Source of the DNA: Arthrobacter stackebrandtii
GTDB lineage: Bacteria > Actinomycetota > Actinomycetes > Actinomycetales > Micrococcaceae
DNA length: 64,000 bases
Reading direction: 5' to 3'
Assembly: GCF_017876675.1 (NCBI RefSeq)
Contig: NZ_JAGIOI010000001.1
Span: forward strand, 1,302,001-1,366,000
The notes beneath the pieces are model-generated. The model made no database searches. It saw nothing but the letters and a program-made list of their open reading frames with translations, and had not been told where the DNA came from. Shown here piece after piece: positions 36,054 to 45,104 of this stretch; position 1 is the first letter of the stretch; each line of letters opens with the position of its first letter. A program made the translations under genes and the position numbers.

Positions 36054-36707
36054 ATGCCGACTCCCCCGCCCCAAGGAATCCACAAGCGCTCCCTGCTGCG
36101 CAATGACGTCTACGAATCCATCCGCGACGCCATCATCGACGGAACCTTCGCCCCCGGCGAACGGCTGCGCGATCCCGAGCTGGAGTCATGGCTGGGCGTG
36201 AGCCGGACCCCGATCCGCGAGGCACTGCTGCGCCTGGAACGGGCAGGGCTGATCGTGTCTCAGCCTGGCCGGGCAACCACCGTGGCACCGCTGGACCCCG
36301 GCTCCACCGTGAGCGCACAGCAGGTGGTGGCGGCCATGCATGAGCTGGCCACGCGGCTGGCCGTGCCGCAGCTGGGCCAATCGGGGCTGGCCGCCATGGG
36401 CCGGGCAAACACCGCCTTTGCCGCGGCGATCAAGAATAATGACGCCGATGCCGCCCTGGCTGCCGACGATGCGTTTCACAGCGTGTTTGTCGACGCCTGC
36501 GGCAATGAGATGGTGCCCGTCCTGCTGGAGCAGGCCATGCCTGTCCTTCGGCGGGTTGAGCGCCAGCGATTCAGCTCCCACGAGGCCCAGCATTCTGTGA
36601 CCGCCCATGCCGAGATCATCCGCCTGGCCGCCCTGGGCGATGCCGACGGCGCCGCCCAGGCCACCCGTGACAACTGGCTGTCACTGGCGGGCGGCGCCGC
36701 GCGCTAG
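36054..36707 (+). CDS. GntR-family regulator (FCD type), probable regulator of acdS
   Basis: 217 residues from ATG 36054; the open frame extends upstream through the operator region without a ribosome site. The N-terminal winged helix reads [49 protein letters not shown], typical of GntR. The C-terminal helical FCD domain (residues about 90-210) has the expected Asp and His ligands in [14 protein letters not shown] and in [16 protein letters not shown]. GntR regulators beside acdS are known in actinobacteria. Its 3' end overlaps araA by four bases, convergent. Confidence 0.88.
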   Translation: MPTPPPQGIHKRSLLRNDVYESIRDAIIDGTFAPGERLRDPELESWLGVSRTPIREALLRLERAGLIVSQPGRATTVAPLDPGSTVSAQQVVAAMHELATRLAVPQLGQSGLAAMGRANTAFAAAIKNNDADAALAADDAFHSVFVDACGNEMVPVLLEQAMPVLRRVERQRFSSHEAQHSVTAHAEIIRLAALGDADGAAQATRDNWLSLAGGAAR

Positions 36708-38224
36708 AACCCCTGTGCCAGGCGGTAGTATGCCTGGTTCCAGCGGATTTCACGGGCGAAGCCGCGCTGGGTGGTGTCCTCGTCAATGACCAGGAGCTCG
36801 GCTTCGAAGATGTCGGCGAAGTCCTCGAACGCCTCGATGCCGACGGCGGTGCTCATCACGGTGTGGTGGGCGGCCCCGGCTTCAAGCCACGCAGCGGCAG
36901 AGGTGGCGAAGTCCGGCAGCGGCTTCCACACGGCACGGGCCACGGGCAGGTTTGGCAGCGGCTCATCCAGCGGGACCACCTCAACCTTGTTGGCGGTGAG
37001 GCGGAAGCGCTCGCGCATGTCGGAAAGTGCCACCACCACTCCGGTGCCGGGATCGGCGTCGAACACCAGGCGCACGGGGTCCTCGCGCCCGCCAATGCCC
37101 AGTGGGTGCACCTCAAGGGAGGGCTTGGACGCGGTCAACGAGGGGCAGACTTCGAGCATGTGCGCACCGAGGATCTTTTCCTGGCCGGGGACCAGGTGGT
37201 AGGTGTAGTCCTCCATGAGGGAGGCGCCGCCGGGAAGACCCTCGCCCATGACCTTCGCCGCACGGATGAGCACGGCCGTCTTCCAGTCTCCCTCGGCGCC
37301 GAAGCCGTAACCGTCGGCCATGAGCCGCTGCACGGCCAGGCCCGGGAGCTGGCGCAGCCCGCCCAGGTCCTCGAAGTTGGTGGTGAAGGCACCGAAATTG
37401 CCGGCTTCCAGGAAGCTGCGCAGGCCCAGCTCAATCTTGGCGCCGTAACGCAGTGACTCGTGGCGCGCCGCTCCCGGGTGGAGTTCGGGCGCCACGTTGT
37501 ACAGGCGCAGGTACTCCTCGATGAGCGCGTCAACGTCGGCCTCGGACGAGGCGTCCACGGCCTCCACCAGTTCGTTGACGGACCAGGTGTTGACGGAGAC
37601 GCCGAAGCGGATTTCCGCCTCCGTCTTGTCGCCCTCGGTGACGGCGACGTTGCGCATGTTGTCGCCGAAGCGAGCCAGCTTCAGGGTCCGGACCTGGGCG
37701 GCAGCGGCCGCGGCGCGCGTCCAGGTGCCGATCTTTTCCCGCACCAGCGGGTTGGACACGTGCCCCACCACGGTCTTGCGGGCGACGCCCATGCGGGACT
37801 GGATGTAACCGAATTCCCGGTCGCCGTGGGCGGCCTGGTTCAGGTTCATGAAGTCAAAGTCGATGTCGGCCCACGGCAGCGCCTCGTTTGCCTGGGTGTG
37901 CAGGTGCAGCAGCGGCTTGTTCAGTTCGGTGAGTCCGCGGATCCACATCTTGGCCGGGGAGAAGGTGTGCATCCAGGCGATCAGGCCGATGACCTTGTCG
38001 TCCGAATTGGCATCCAGGGCTGCACGGCGGATGGACTCGGAGTCCTTCAGCACGTCCTTGAAGACCACGCGCACGGGGATTTCGGTGGATTCGGCCAGGG
38101 TCCTGACCACTTCGGCGGACTGTTCGGCCACCTGGCGCAGGGTTTCCTCGCCGTAGAGGTTCTGGCTGCCGGTCAGGAACCAGACTTCGTATCCGGACAG
38201 GGAGTTGTTCAACTGCAAAGACAT
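36704..38224 (-). CDS. araA: L-arabinose isomerase
   Basis: 506 residues from ATG 38224, with AAGGA placed six bases upstream; a second ATG two codons earlier is also possible. Family segments are clear: [18 protein letters not shown] at the start, [51 protein letters not shown], and the active-site region [20 protein letters not shown] and LMEDYTYHL with metal-binding Glu and His. It converts L-arabinose to L-ribulose. Last gene of the araB-araD-araA operon. Confidence 0.96.
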   Translation of the reverse strand: MSLQLNNSLSGYEVWFLTGSQNLYGEETLRQVAEQSAEVVRTLAESTEIPVRVVFKDVLKDSESIRRAALDANSDDKVIGLIAWMHTFSPAKMWIRGLTELNKPLLHLHTQANEALPWADIDFDFMNLNQAAHGDREFGYIQSRMGVARKTVVGHVSNPLVREKIGTWTRAAAAAAQVRTLKLARFGDNMRNVAVTEGDKTEAEIRFGVSVNTWSVNELVEAVDASSEADVDALIEEYLRLYNVAPELHPGAARHESLRYGAKIELGLRSFLEAGNFGAFTTNFEDLGGLRQLPGLAVQRLMADGYGFGAEGDWKTAVLIRAAKVMGEGLPGGASLMEDYTYHLVPGQEKILGAHMLEVCPSLTASKPSLEVHPLGIGGREDPVRLVFDADPGTGVVVALSDMRERFRLTANKVEVVPLDEPLPNLPVARAVWKPLPDFATSAAAWLEAGAAHHTVMSTAVGIEAFEDFADIFEAELLVIDEDTTQRGFAREIRWNQAYYRLAQGF

Positions 38225-38269
38225 GTTCATTCCTTCAAGCCTTCTCTTTGAAGGCACAGTGCGGGTGGG

Positions 38270-38971
38270 TTACTGTCCGTAGACGTTTTGGTAGCGCTGG
38301 TGGAGGCTGTCGATGTGGGCGCTGTCAATGGGGATCAGCGGTCCCAGTTCGCGTGAGAGGTGTACGGTGCGGGCCACTTCCTCGCACAGCACGGCGGCCT
38401 TGACGGCAGCCCTGGCCGTGGGGCCAATGGTGAATGGGCCGTGGTTTTGCATGAGTACGGCGGGTGAGCGCGAGCCGCTGAGGGTCTCCACGATGCCGCG
38501 GCCAATGGAGTCGTCGCCGATGAGCGCGAACGGGCCGACGGGGATCTCCCCGCCGAATTCGTCGCCCATCATTGTCAGCACGCAGGGGATGGGTTCCCCG
38601 CGCACGGCCCAGGCGGTGGCATAGCTGGAGTGCGTGTGCACAACGCCGCCCACCTCCGGCATGTGCCGGTAGACGTAGGCGTGCGCTGCCGTGTCGGATG
38701 ACGGCGCCAGGTCAGGATTGCCCCATCCTCCGTCCACGGGGATCCCGTGGAGGTCGGTGACCACCATGGCTTCCGGCGTCAGCCGGTCGTAGTCGACCCC
38801 CGAGGGTTTGATGACCATGAGGTCCTCGCCGGGCACGCGGGCGGAGACGTTGCCGGCCGTCCACACCACAAGCTCGTAACGGACGAGCTCGGCGTGCAGG
38901 GTGCACAGCTCCTCCCGGATCCCGGCGATGGCGGCCATGACGGCCGGGGTGGCTGACTCGGGCGCGTTCAT
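38270..38971 (-). CDS. araD: L-ribulose-5-phosphate 4-epimerase
   Basis: 233 residues. Class II aldolase/epimerase fold with LVVWTAGNVSARVPGEDLMVIKPSGVDYD, the zinc-binding VVHTHSSYATAWAV and the third histidine in MQNHGPFTIG. It converts L-ribulose 5-phosphate to D-xylulose 5-phosphate, which feeds the pentose phosphate pathway. Its ATG overlaps the stop of araB by four bases, so the two are translated together. Confidence 0.95.
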   Translation of the reverse strand: MNAPESATPAVMAAIAGIREELCTLHAELVRYELVVWTAGNVSARVPGEDLMVIKPSGVDYDRLTPEAMVVTDLHGIPVDGGWGNPDLAPSSDTAAHAYVYRHMPEVGGVVHTHSSYATAWAVRGEPIPCVLTMMGDEFGGEIPVGPFALIGDDSIGRGIVETLSGSRSPAVLMQNHGPFTIGPTARAAVKAAVLCEEVARTVHLSRELGPLIPIDSAHIDSLHQRYQNVYGQ

Positions 38972-40650
38972 GCCGACACCTCCGCAGCGACCTTGTGCGC
39001 GTCCCTGGCGATGGCCTTCAGTCGGTGCATGACGTCATTGGCGCCGCGACCAAAGTAGTCGTGCAGGATGCGGTACTCGGCAAACAGGGCGTTGTACGCG
39101 CCCACATTTTCCGGGATGGGGGTCACGACCCCCTTGTTCACGCTCCCCATGGCCTGCGAAGCGGCCCGGATGTCGGGGTAAAGCCCGGCCGCAACGGCGG
39201 CATGGATGGCAGAGCCAAGCGCCGGTCCCTGGCTTGAGCCGATAGTGGACAGCGGCAGGTTCAACACATCCGAGTAGATCTGCATGAGGAGGGGGTTCTT
39301 CATGAGCCCTCCGGCCACAATAAATTCCGTGACAGGAACTCCTGCACTGTTGAAGGTTTCCACGATGACACGGGCGCCGAAGGCCGTGGCCTCCAGCAGT
39401 GCCCGGTAGCCGTCCTCCGGGCGCGTGGCCAGGGTCTGGCCGACCACCACGCCGGAGAGTTCATGGTCCACCAGGACAGATCGGTTGCCGCTGTGCCAGT
39501 CAAGGGCCACCAGACCGTGCTCGCCAATGCCCTGCTGTTCGGCAAGAGCAGTCAAGTACTCGTGGATCCCGGCCCCCCGCTTGGCAGCCTTGGCGTGGTA
39601 GCTCTCAGGCACGGAGTTCTTGATGAACCAGCCGAAGATGTCTCCCACGCCGGACTGGCCGGCTTCGTAGCCGTAGAGCCCGGGGATGATGCCGCCGTCT
39701 ACGACGCCGCACATGCCGGGCACCTCCCGGAGCTCGCCCGAACTCATGACATGGCAGGTTGAGGTGCCCATGATCGCCACCATCTGGCCAGGCTCCACGG
39801 CCTTCGCCGCCGGCGCGGTGACGTGTGCGTCCACGTTGCCCACGGCCACGGGGATGCCCTGGCACAGCCCGGTCCAGGCTGCCGCTTCGGCGCTCAGGCC
39901 TCCGGCGGAATCGCCCAGGCTGCCAATGGGGTGGTCCAGCTTGTCCACGACAAAGCGGCCAAAGCCGGGGTTCAGGGCGGAGAGGAACTCCACGGACGGG
40001 TAGCTCCCGTCCTGGTAGATGCCCTTGTAGCCTGCCGTGCAGGCGTTGCGGACGTAGTTCCCGGTCAGCTGCCACACGATCCAGTCCGCGGCCTCCACCC
40101 AGTGGTCCATCGCGGCGTAGACATCCGGGGCTTCCTCCAGCAGCTGCAGGCCCTTGGCGAATTCCCATTCGGAGGAGATCAGGCCGCCGTAGCGGGGCAG
40201 CCAGCTTTCCCTGCGGGCGCGCGCCAGCTCGTTGATGCGCTCGGCCTGCGGCTGTGCGGCGTGGTGGCGCCAAAGCTTGATGTAAGCGTGCGGCTCATGG
40301 GCAAATTCAGGCAGTTCACAAAGCGGCGTGCCGTCCGCCGTGGTGGGCACCATGGTGCACGCCGTGAAGTCGGTGCCGATCCCAACAACCAGGGTCGGGT
40401 CGATCCCGGCCTGGGCGACCGCGGCCGGAACCGCCTGCTTGAGCACCTGGCGGTAGTCCTCTGGCACCTGCAGCGCCCATTCCGGGGGCAGCCTGTCGGC
40501 GGAACCGGGCAGCGAGCGCTCCACGACGGCATGCGGGTAGTCAACAACGGCGGAAGCCAACTCGGCCCCGTCCCGCACCCGCACCACCACAGCACGTCCC
40601 GACAAGGTGCCGTAATCGATGCCAACAACGTAAGACTCCTGCGTCCCCAT
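38968..40650 (-). CDS. araB: Ribulokinase
   Basis: 560 residues, typical of AraB. FGGY-kinase features are present: YVVGIDYGTLSGRAVVV with phosphate-binding loop, VVGIGTDFTACTMVPT, YGGLISSEWEFAKGLQLL, PVAVGNVDAHVTAPAA with the catalytic aspartate, and GGLMKNPLLMQIYSDVL near the ATP site. It phosphorylates L-ribulose. It is the first gene of the operon, controlled from the operator at 40701. No arabinose transporter is adjacent, so uptake must be encoded elsewhere. Confidence 0.96.
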   Translation of the reverse strand: MGTQESYVVGIDYGTLSGRAVVVRVRDGAELASAVVDYPHAVVERSLPGSADRLPPEWALQVPEDYRQVLKQAVPAAVAQAGIDPTLVVGIGTDFTACTMVPTTADGTPLCELPEFAHEPHAYIKLWRHHAAQPQAERINELARARRESWLPRYGGLISSEWEFAKGLQLLEEAPDVYAAMDHWVEAADWIVWQLTGNYVRNACTAGYKGIYQDGSYPSVEFLSALNPGFGRFVVDKLDHPIGSLGDSAGGLSAEAAAWTGLCQGIPVAVGNVDAHVTAPAAKAVEPGQMVAIMGTSTCHVMSSGELREVPGMCGVVDGGIIPGLYGYEAGQSGVGDIFGWFIKNSVPESYHAKAAKRGAGIHEYLTALAEQQGIGEHGLVALDWHSGNRSVLVDHELSGVVVGQTLATRPEDGYRALLEATAFGARVIVETFNSAGVPVTEFIVAGGLMKNPLLMQIYSDVLNLPLSTIGSSQGPALGSAIHAAVAAGLYPDIRAASQAMGSVNKGVVTPIPENVGAYNALFAEYRILHDYFGRGANDVMHRLKAIARDAHKVAAEVSA

Positions 40651-40700
40651 GATTCCCTCTCAAACAGGCCGCCGGCGCAGCGGCCGGAAACCAATGGTAT

Positions 40701-40716
40701 TTGTTAGCGCTAACAA
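40701..40716. promoter_or_regulatory. LacI-type operator upstream of araB
   Basis: TTGTTAGCGCTAACAA is a perfect 16-bp palindrome centred on a CG step, the classic LacI-family operator form. It lies 51 bases before the araB start. The regulator encoded at 40881 is the obvious ligand. Confidence 0.85.
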
Positions 40717-40802
40717 TTGCACACGAACCTTACCGCGTCAAGGGCCGCCCACGTCACGGAGATGAATGTCGGCAGCCTGAAGGTGGCCAGGGAGACATTC
40801 CG

Positions 40803-40818
40803 CTGTGAGCGCTAACAG
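40803..40818. promoter_or_regulatory. Second LacI-type operator near the end of the regulator gene
   Basis: CTGTGAGCGCTAACAG matches the first operator with one mismatched pair. It lies 102 bases further from araB, between araB and the end of the regulator gene. Ten helical turns separate the two centres, which would allow looping by a tetramer or two dimers. Confidence 0.75.
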
Positions 40819-40880
40819 GATACTGGCCGGCCTGCAGCTTGGAACAGTGGAAAGGCGGCCGGTATCCGGCCGGGCCCAGG

Positions 40881-41918
40881 CTAGCTGCGGGTCAGGGCTG
40901 TGGGCTTGGGTCCCGTGCTTGCCCGCTGTGTCAGGTGCGGTTGGATGCGCACGGAAAACAGTGGGTCGTTGCCGGAGATGCCGTCCAGAATCATGGCCAC
41001 GCAGCGGCGGCCCAGTTCCAGGAAGTCCTGCCGGATGGTGGTGAGCGGCGGGAAGTAGAACCCGGATTCGGGACTGTCGTCAAACCCGACCACCGACAGG
41101 TCCCGCGGCAGGTTCAGATTGCGTTCATGGGCTGCGAGCATGACGCCCAGGGACATCTGGTCGTTGCCAGCAAAAACTGCGGTGCATTCACCGGCGTCGA
41201 TCAGCTCCTGGCCCGCCCGGTATCCGGACTCGGCGCTCCAGTCCCCCACCAGCAGCGGACCCGGCTGCAAGCCGGCGGCAGCGAGTGCCCCCTCCCAGCC
41301 GCGGCGCCGCGCCTGGGCGTCCAGCCAGTCGGCGGGTCCCATGATGTGGGCAATCTTCGCATGGCCCAGGTCAAGCAGGTGCTGGGTCGCAAGCCATCCG
41401 CCGCGCTGCTGGTCAACGCCAACGCTCTGCACGCCTGCGGCTCCGATGTCGCCGATCACCACCAGCGGCACCCCGGGCTGGAGTTTCTCAATTGCCCGCA
41501 CAATCTCTTCCTGCGGTGCGATGACCACCAGCGCATCAACCTGGTGCGACAGGTGGTACTCCACGGTGTCGGTGATCGCCTCGAGGCTCATATCCGGCAG
41601 CCCCACCGTGTTAACGGCATAACCCGAAGAACGGGCGGCTTCCTGGATGCCGAGAAGGATGCGGGAGGGCCCGTAGTGCTCCATGTTGTGCGCAACAACC
41701 CCGAACGTTTCCGAGCTGCGCGTGACAAGCTGCCGCGCGGCAGTGTTGCGCCGGTAGCCCAGCTCGGCGATGGCCGCCTCCACCACGGTGCGCGTCTTGG
41801 CACTGACATTGGGATGGTTGTTGATAACGCGTGAGACGGTCTGGTGGGAAACCCCCGCCCTGGCCGCAACATCCTCCATGACGGGAGGGCGGTGGTTGGG
41901 CACGACATTCTCACTCAT
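40881..41918 (-). CDS. araR: LacI-family regulator of the arabinose operon
   Basis: 345 residues from ATG 41918. The N-terminal helix-turn-helix and hinge helix (MEDVAARAGVSHQTVSRVINNHPNVSAKTRTVVEAAIAELGYRRN) are those of LacI proteins, followed by a periplasmic-binding-protein-like effector domain ending in FDDSPESGFYFPPLTTIRQDF. It lies directly upstream of araB on the same strand, with two LacI-type operators between. Regulation of the ara operon is inferred from position; the family differs from the AraC-type AraC of enteric bacteria. Confidence 0.88.
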   Translation of the reverse strand: MSENVVPNHRPPVMEDVAARAGVSHQTVSRVINNHPNVSAKTRTVVEAAIAELGYRRNTAARQLVTRSSETFGVVAHNMEHYGPSRILLGIQEAARSSGYAVNTVGLPDMSLEAITDTVEYHLSHQVDALVVIAPQEEIVRAIEKLQPGVPLVVIGDIGAAGVQSVGVDQQRGGWLATQHLLDLGHAKIAHIMGPADWLDAQARRRGWEGALAAAGLQPGPLLVGDWSAESGYRAGQELIDAGECTAVFAGNDQMSLGVMLAAHERNLNLPRDLSVVGFDDSPESGFYFPPLTTIRQDFLELGRRCVAMILDGISGNDPLFSVRIQPHLTQRASTGPKPTALTRS

Positions 41919-42229
41919 TGAAAGCCTGTTCTTCGGTGGTGGCCGGAATGCTGGGCGCCCGCACACAGCGGCTGGTCAGGGCCCCATTCTCAATCAACTC
42001 TTGCTGGGTTCACATTCATTCTCGCAGAGCATGCGCCTGCACGGCCGACCGAAGCGCCGACAGGTCCCGCCCCACTTCTTCATGACAGGGCTGCCACGCA
42101 TCGTCGTTCGGAGGATGCGCGCTGGGCCTGCGTTCGCCATGGCCGATTGTCATTCTCCGGAGGAGTTCGTTGCCAAGAAAGCGGGTGGGGCACAATGCGT
42201 CGCCACACTGTACACCACCCGCTAGTCAT
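41919..42229. other. Intergenic region between araR and the Thu-like operon
   Basis: 311 bases with no supported gene. The side near 42181-42222 holds the terminator of the Thu-like operon. The rest is the promoter and leader of araR; no palindromic operator of the AGCGCT type is visible here, so autoregulation by the same site is not evident. Confidence 0.6.
42181..42222 (-). terminator. Hairpin terminator after the Thu-like operon
   Basis: Arms GCGGGTGG at 42181-42188 and CCACCCGC at 42215-42222. On the minus strand the hairpin is followed by TTTCTTGG. It starts 8 bases after the stop of the oxidoreductase gene. Confidence 0.6.
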
Positions 42230-43375
42230 TCAGCGCTGCGCGGGAACGCCCCGCCCGGCACCGGACAGCCCCGCAAGCGGCGATTCCCAGCCGGCCAGCA
42301 CAGCCTTTACCTCCGGATTCAGTTCGGCCTCCAGCGACTGCGCATAAGCGGCGGTGAGGATGTCATCGATGCGCACCCGCTGTCCGGTTTCGGCAGAAAG
42401 CACGGCGGCCTCCACCATGGCCAGCGAGTGGACGTTGGCGTGGATTGCCCCGTCCGGCACCACGCCGGTATGCACCGCGGTGACAAACTCGGCGAGGGAT
42501 CCGGCAATCTCCTCCGGCCCCCCGGCCGAGGCTGGAATCTCCAGTACGGCGCCGTCCAATCCTTCGGCGGTAGGGGCGTTGTCCCCGTCCCACAGTGCCG
42601 TCCCCTGCGCACCGTTGACACGCCAGGACCCGTTCCAGGACGTCTCGGCACCATCGGCGCACCATGAGCCCGAGTACACGTAGCGAAGGCCGCCGGCGAA
42701 CTCAAAGATGGCGGTGGCAGCGGCGTCGGCCTTGAACCAGCTCCAGCTCGGGTTGAACTCCTCGCAGTACACGCTCACGGGGTCCTGCCCGGTCAGGTGG
42801 CGGACGGCGTCGAACGGGTGGATGGCCATGTCCAGCAGCAGGACATGGTCCATCTCCTCGCGGAAGCCGCCAAAATGCGGGGCCTTGAAGAACTCGGTGG
42901 TGATGACGCCGATGTCACCCAACTCCCCCGCCACGGCTTTCAGCTGCGTGAGTGAGTTGAAGTAGCGGCGCGACTGGCTGATCATCAGCAGCTGCCCGCT
43001 GGCCTCGGAGCAGGCGGCAAGCGAGAGCGCCTGCGCCACGGTGGGCGCCGCGGGTTTCTCGCACAGCACCGGCAGCCCGGCAAACATGGCCTCGACATTC
43101 ACCGGATGGTGGGCCACGGGCACGGTGACATTGACGACGGCGTGTGCCCCGGTCGCTGCTGCCACGTCACCGACGCTCGTGCCGACGGCAACGCCCTGCA
43201 GGCCGCGTTGGGCCAGCGCGGCGTGTGCGGCGTCGGTGTTGAGGTCTACGAGGCCGACCAACTCCACGTCGGGGTTGGCGGTGATCGTGTCCAGCCATGC
43301 CTGGCCCATCCCGCCGGCGCCGACCTGGACCAGGCGCAGCGGTCCGTCGGCGTTCACAGTTGCGAAAGTGCTCAA
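42230..43375 (-). CDS. Gfo/Idh/MocA family oxidoreductase (ThuB-like)
   Basis: 381 residues from TTG 43375, whose TTGA overlap with the stop of the ThuA gene fixes the start. The N-terminal Rossmann fold reads LRLVQVGAGGMGQAWLDTI; the family EKP motif is seen in VLCEKPAAPTVAQAL, and the HPFDAVRHL helix carries the catalytic histidine region. Such enzymes oxidise or epimerise sugars and inositols with NAD(P). With ThuA it matches the ThuAB pair, which in rhizobia converts trehalose-type disaccharides to 3-keto derivatives. The sugar here is not proven. Confidence 0.88.
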   Translation of the reverse strand: MSTFATVNADGPLRLVQVGAGGMGQAWLDTITANPDVELVGLVDLNTDAAHAALAQRGLQGVAVGTSVGDVAAATGAHAVVNVTVPVAHHPVNVEAMFAGLPVLCEKPAAPTVAQALSLAACSEASGQLLMISQSRRYFNSLTQLKAVAGELGDIGVITTEFFKAPHFGGFREEMDHVLLLDMAIHPFDAVRHLTGQDPVSVYCEEFNPSWSWFKADAAATAIFEFAGGLRYVYSGSWCADGAETSWNGSWRVNGAQGTALWDGDNAPTAEGLDGAVLEIPASAGGPEEIAGSLAEFVTAVHTGVVPDGAIHANVHSLAMVEAAVLSAETGQRVRIDDILTAAYAQSLEAELNPEVKAVLAGWESPLAGLSGAGRGVPAQR

Positions 43376-44160
43376 TTTTCCATTGCTCCCTGGTAGCCGT
43401 GGCCGTTGTAAAAGTCTTCGGTGTCGTAGCGCAGCAGGACCGGAACGCTCCGCTCGGGACGCAGGGTCCTGGCCCATTCGACGCCGTTGGCAATGACCTT
43501 GCGGACTTCCTTCTGGTGGTAGACGGGGTAGTCCTGGTCGCCGGGGCTGAAGAAGAAGATCTTGCCGAATCCGCGCTTGTACGTCATGCCGCTGCGGAAC
43601 ACTTCGCCGCCGGTGAAGGTGGAGAGAAAGATGAGTTCGTCAGGGGCCGGGACGTCGAAGAATTCTCCGTACATCTCCTGGGCCGGGATGATGAAGGGGT
43701 GCGGAATGCCCTGGGCGATGGGATGGGTGGGGTCGACAGTCCAGACGATTTCACGGTCTTCCTCCGAGCGCCAGCGCAGCGTGCAGGAAGTGCCCATGAG
43801 CTTGCCGAAGATCTTGGACCAGTGAGCCGAGTGGAGGACCAGCAGGCCCATCCCCGCCAGCACGTGCCGGTGCACCCGCTCAACAACCTCGTCCGACACG
43901 TCCGCGTGGGCGGCATGCCCCCACCAGACAAGGACGTCTGTGGCAGCCAGGACTTCCTCGGTGAGCCCGTGCTCCGGGTCGTCCAGTGTCACGGTGGTGA
44001 CGTCCACTCCGGCGCCAAGGTTCTCCTCAATGCCTTCCTTGATGGTGGTGTGCATGCCGGAGGGATATATGTCCCGCACCTTTTGTTCGACTTGCTCGTG
44101 CCGGTTTTCACCCCAAACAACTACTTTGATGGGGGCGGCGGGGCTGGTGGTTCCAGACAT
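43372..44160 (-). CDS. ThuA-domain protein (trehalose utilisation family)
   Basis: 262 residues. ThuA-like glutamine-amidotransferase fold: IKVVVWGENRHEQ at the start, ATDVLVWWGHAAHADV, GLLVLHSAHWSKIF and LRWRSEEDREIVWTV, ending RSVPVLLRYDTEDFYNGHGYQGAM. ThuA partners ThuB in forming 3-keto disaccharides in Sinorhizobium and Agrobacterium. It is translationally coupled to the MocA-type gene and follows the sugar permease genes by 74 bases. Confidence 0.9.
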   Translation of the reverse strand: MSGTTSPAAPIKVVVWGENRHEQVEQKVRDIYPSGMHTTIKEGIEENLGAGVDVTTVTLDDPEHGLTEEVLAATDVLVWWGHAAHADVSDEVVERVHRHVLAGMGLLVLHSAHWSKIFGKLMGTSCTLRWRSEEDREIVWTVDPTHPIAQGIPHPFIIPAQEMYGEFFDVPAPDELIFLSTFTGGEVFRSGMTYKRGFGKIFFFSPGDQDYPVYHQKEVRKVIANGVEWARTLRPERSVPVLLRYDTEDFYNGHGYQGAMEN

Positions 44161-44234
44161 GGGGTTCGCTTTCTTGTTTCGATACTTAGTGGCTTTTGGG
44201 ACTTTAGGCTTCCGGTGAATGTTCCAGGAGCCTT

Positions 44235-45095
44235 CTACTTGACGGCGCCGCCGGACGCGCCGGCCGCAATGTACTTCTGTGCAATGACCAGCAGCACGAT
44301 CGCAGGGAGCGAGGACAACACGGCCGTTGCCATGACCGCGCTCCAGTTGGATACCTGGGTGCCGAGGTACTGGTAGATGCCCAGGGTCACCGGCCTAATT
44401 TCATCCGTGGTGGTCAGTGTCAAGGCAAACAGGAAGTCGCTCCAGGAGAACAGGAAGGCGAAAAGCCCTGCGGTGATGAGGGCGTTCTTGGCGATCGGCA
44501 GGGCGATGGAGATGAATGCCCTGATCTGTCCAGCCCCGTCTACGCGGGCCGCTTCAATGATGGCCGGAGGAATGCTCATCATGAACGCCCGCATGATGAG
44601 AATGGCGAACGGGATGGCATGGGTGGCATCCGCCAAGATGAGGCCGACGTAGGTGTTCAACAAGCCAAGGTCGTTGTAAGCGGCATAGAGGGCGTTCGCA
44701 ATAACGACTCCCGGGATCATCTGGGCAATCAGGATTGCCAGCAGGGCCCAGCTGATCCAGCGAAACTTGAACTGGGCCAGCGCGTAGGCGGCCGGAGCGG
44801 CAATGGCCAAGGTGACCACGACCGTGCCCATGGAAATGATCAGGCTGGTGAGGAGATTTCCGCCTTGGTCCGCGATGGCCTTCTCATACCCGGCAAAGCT
44901 CGGGTTGAGCGGCAGGAAACTGGCCGAAAGCGTGTTTCCGGACGGTTGCAGGGATGCGTTGATCATCCAGTAGATGGGGAAGAGCATCACGACCAGGAAG
45001 ATTATGCCCAGGACGGTGGAACTGCGGGTCCGGAGCATTTTCTTCTTCTGCGCTGCTGCATGGTTCACCGGCGGAGTGAGCTGCGTTGTTGTCAT
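44235..45095 (-). CDS. ABC sugar permease, MalG/ThuG-like
   Basis: 286 residues with six transmembrane helices. The EAA loop reads IPPAIIEAARVDGAGQIRAFISIALPIAKNAL, and the end IVLLVIAQKYIAAGASGGAVK is typical of MalG-type carbohydrate permeases. It pairs with the permease encoded 9 bases upstream. No cognate ATPase is encoded in the locus, so a shared MsiK-type ATPase elsewhere probably drives it. Confidence 0.93.
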   Translation of the reverse strand: MTTTQLTPPVNHAAAQKKKMLRTRSSTVLGIIFLVVMLFPIYWMINASLQPSGNTLSASFLPLNPSFAGYEKAIADQGGNLLTSLIISMGTVVVTLAIAAPAAYALAQFKFRWISWALLAILIAQMIPGVVIANALYAAYNDLGLLNTYVGLILADATHAIPFAILIMRAFMMSIPPAIIEAARVDGAGQIRAFISIALPIAKNALITAGLFAFLFSWSDFLFALTLTTTDEIRPVTLGIYQYLGTQVSNWSAVMATAVLSSLPAIVLLVIAQKYIAAGASGGAVK

Positions 45096-45104
45096 GGTGC
45101 CCTC

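Noticed and set aside
41770-42225. 151-codon plus-strand frame over the start of araR
   Set aside because: It runs antisense to the araR start and through a terminator, with no ribosome site.
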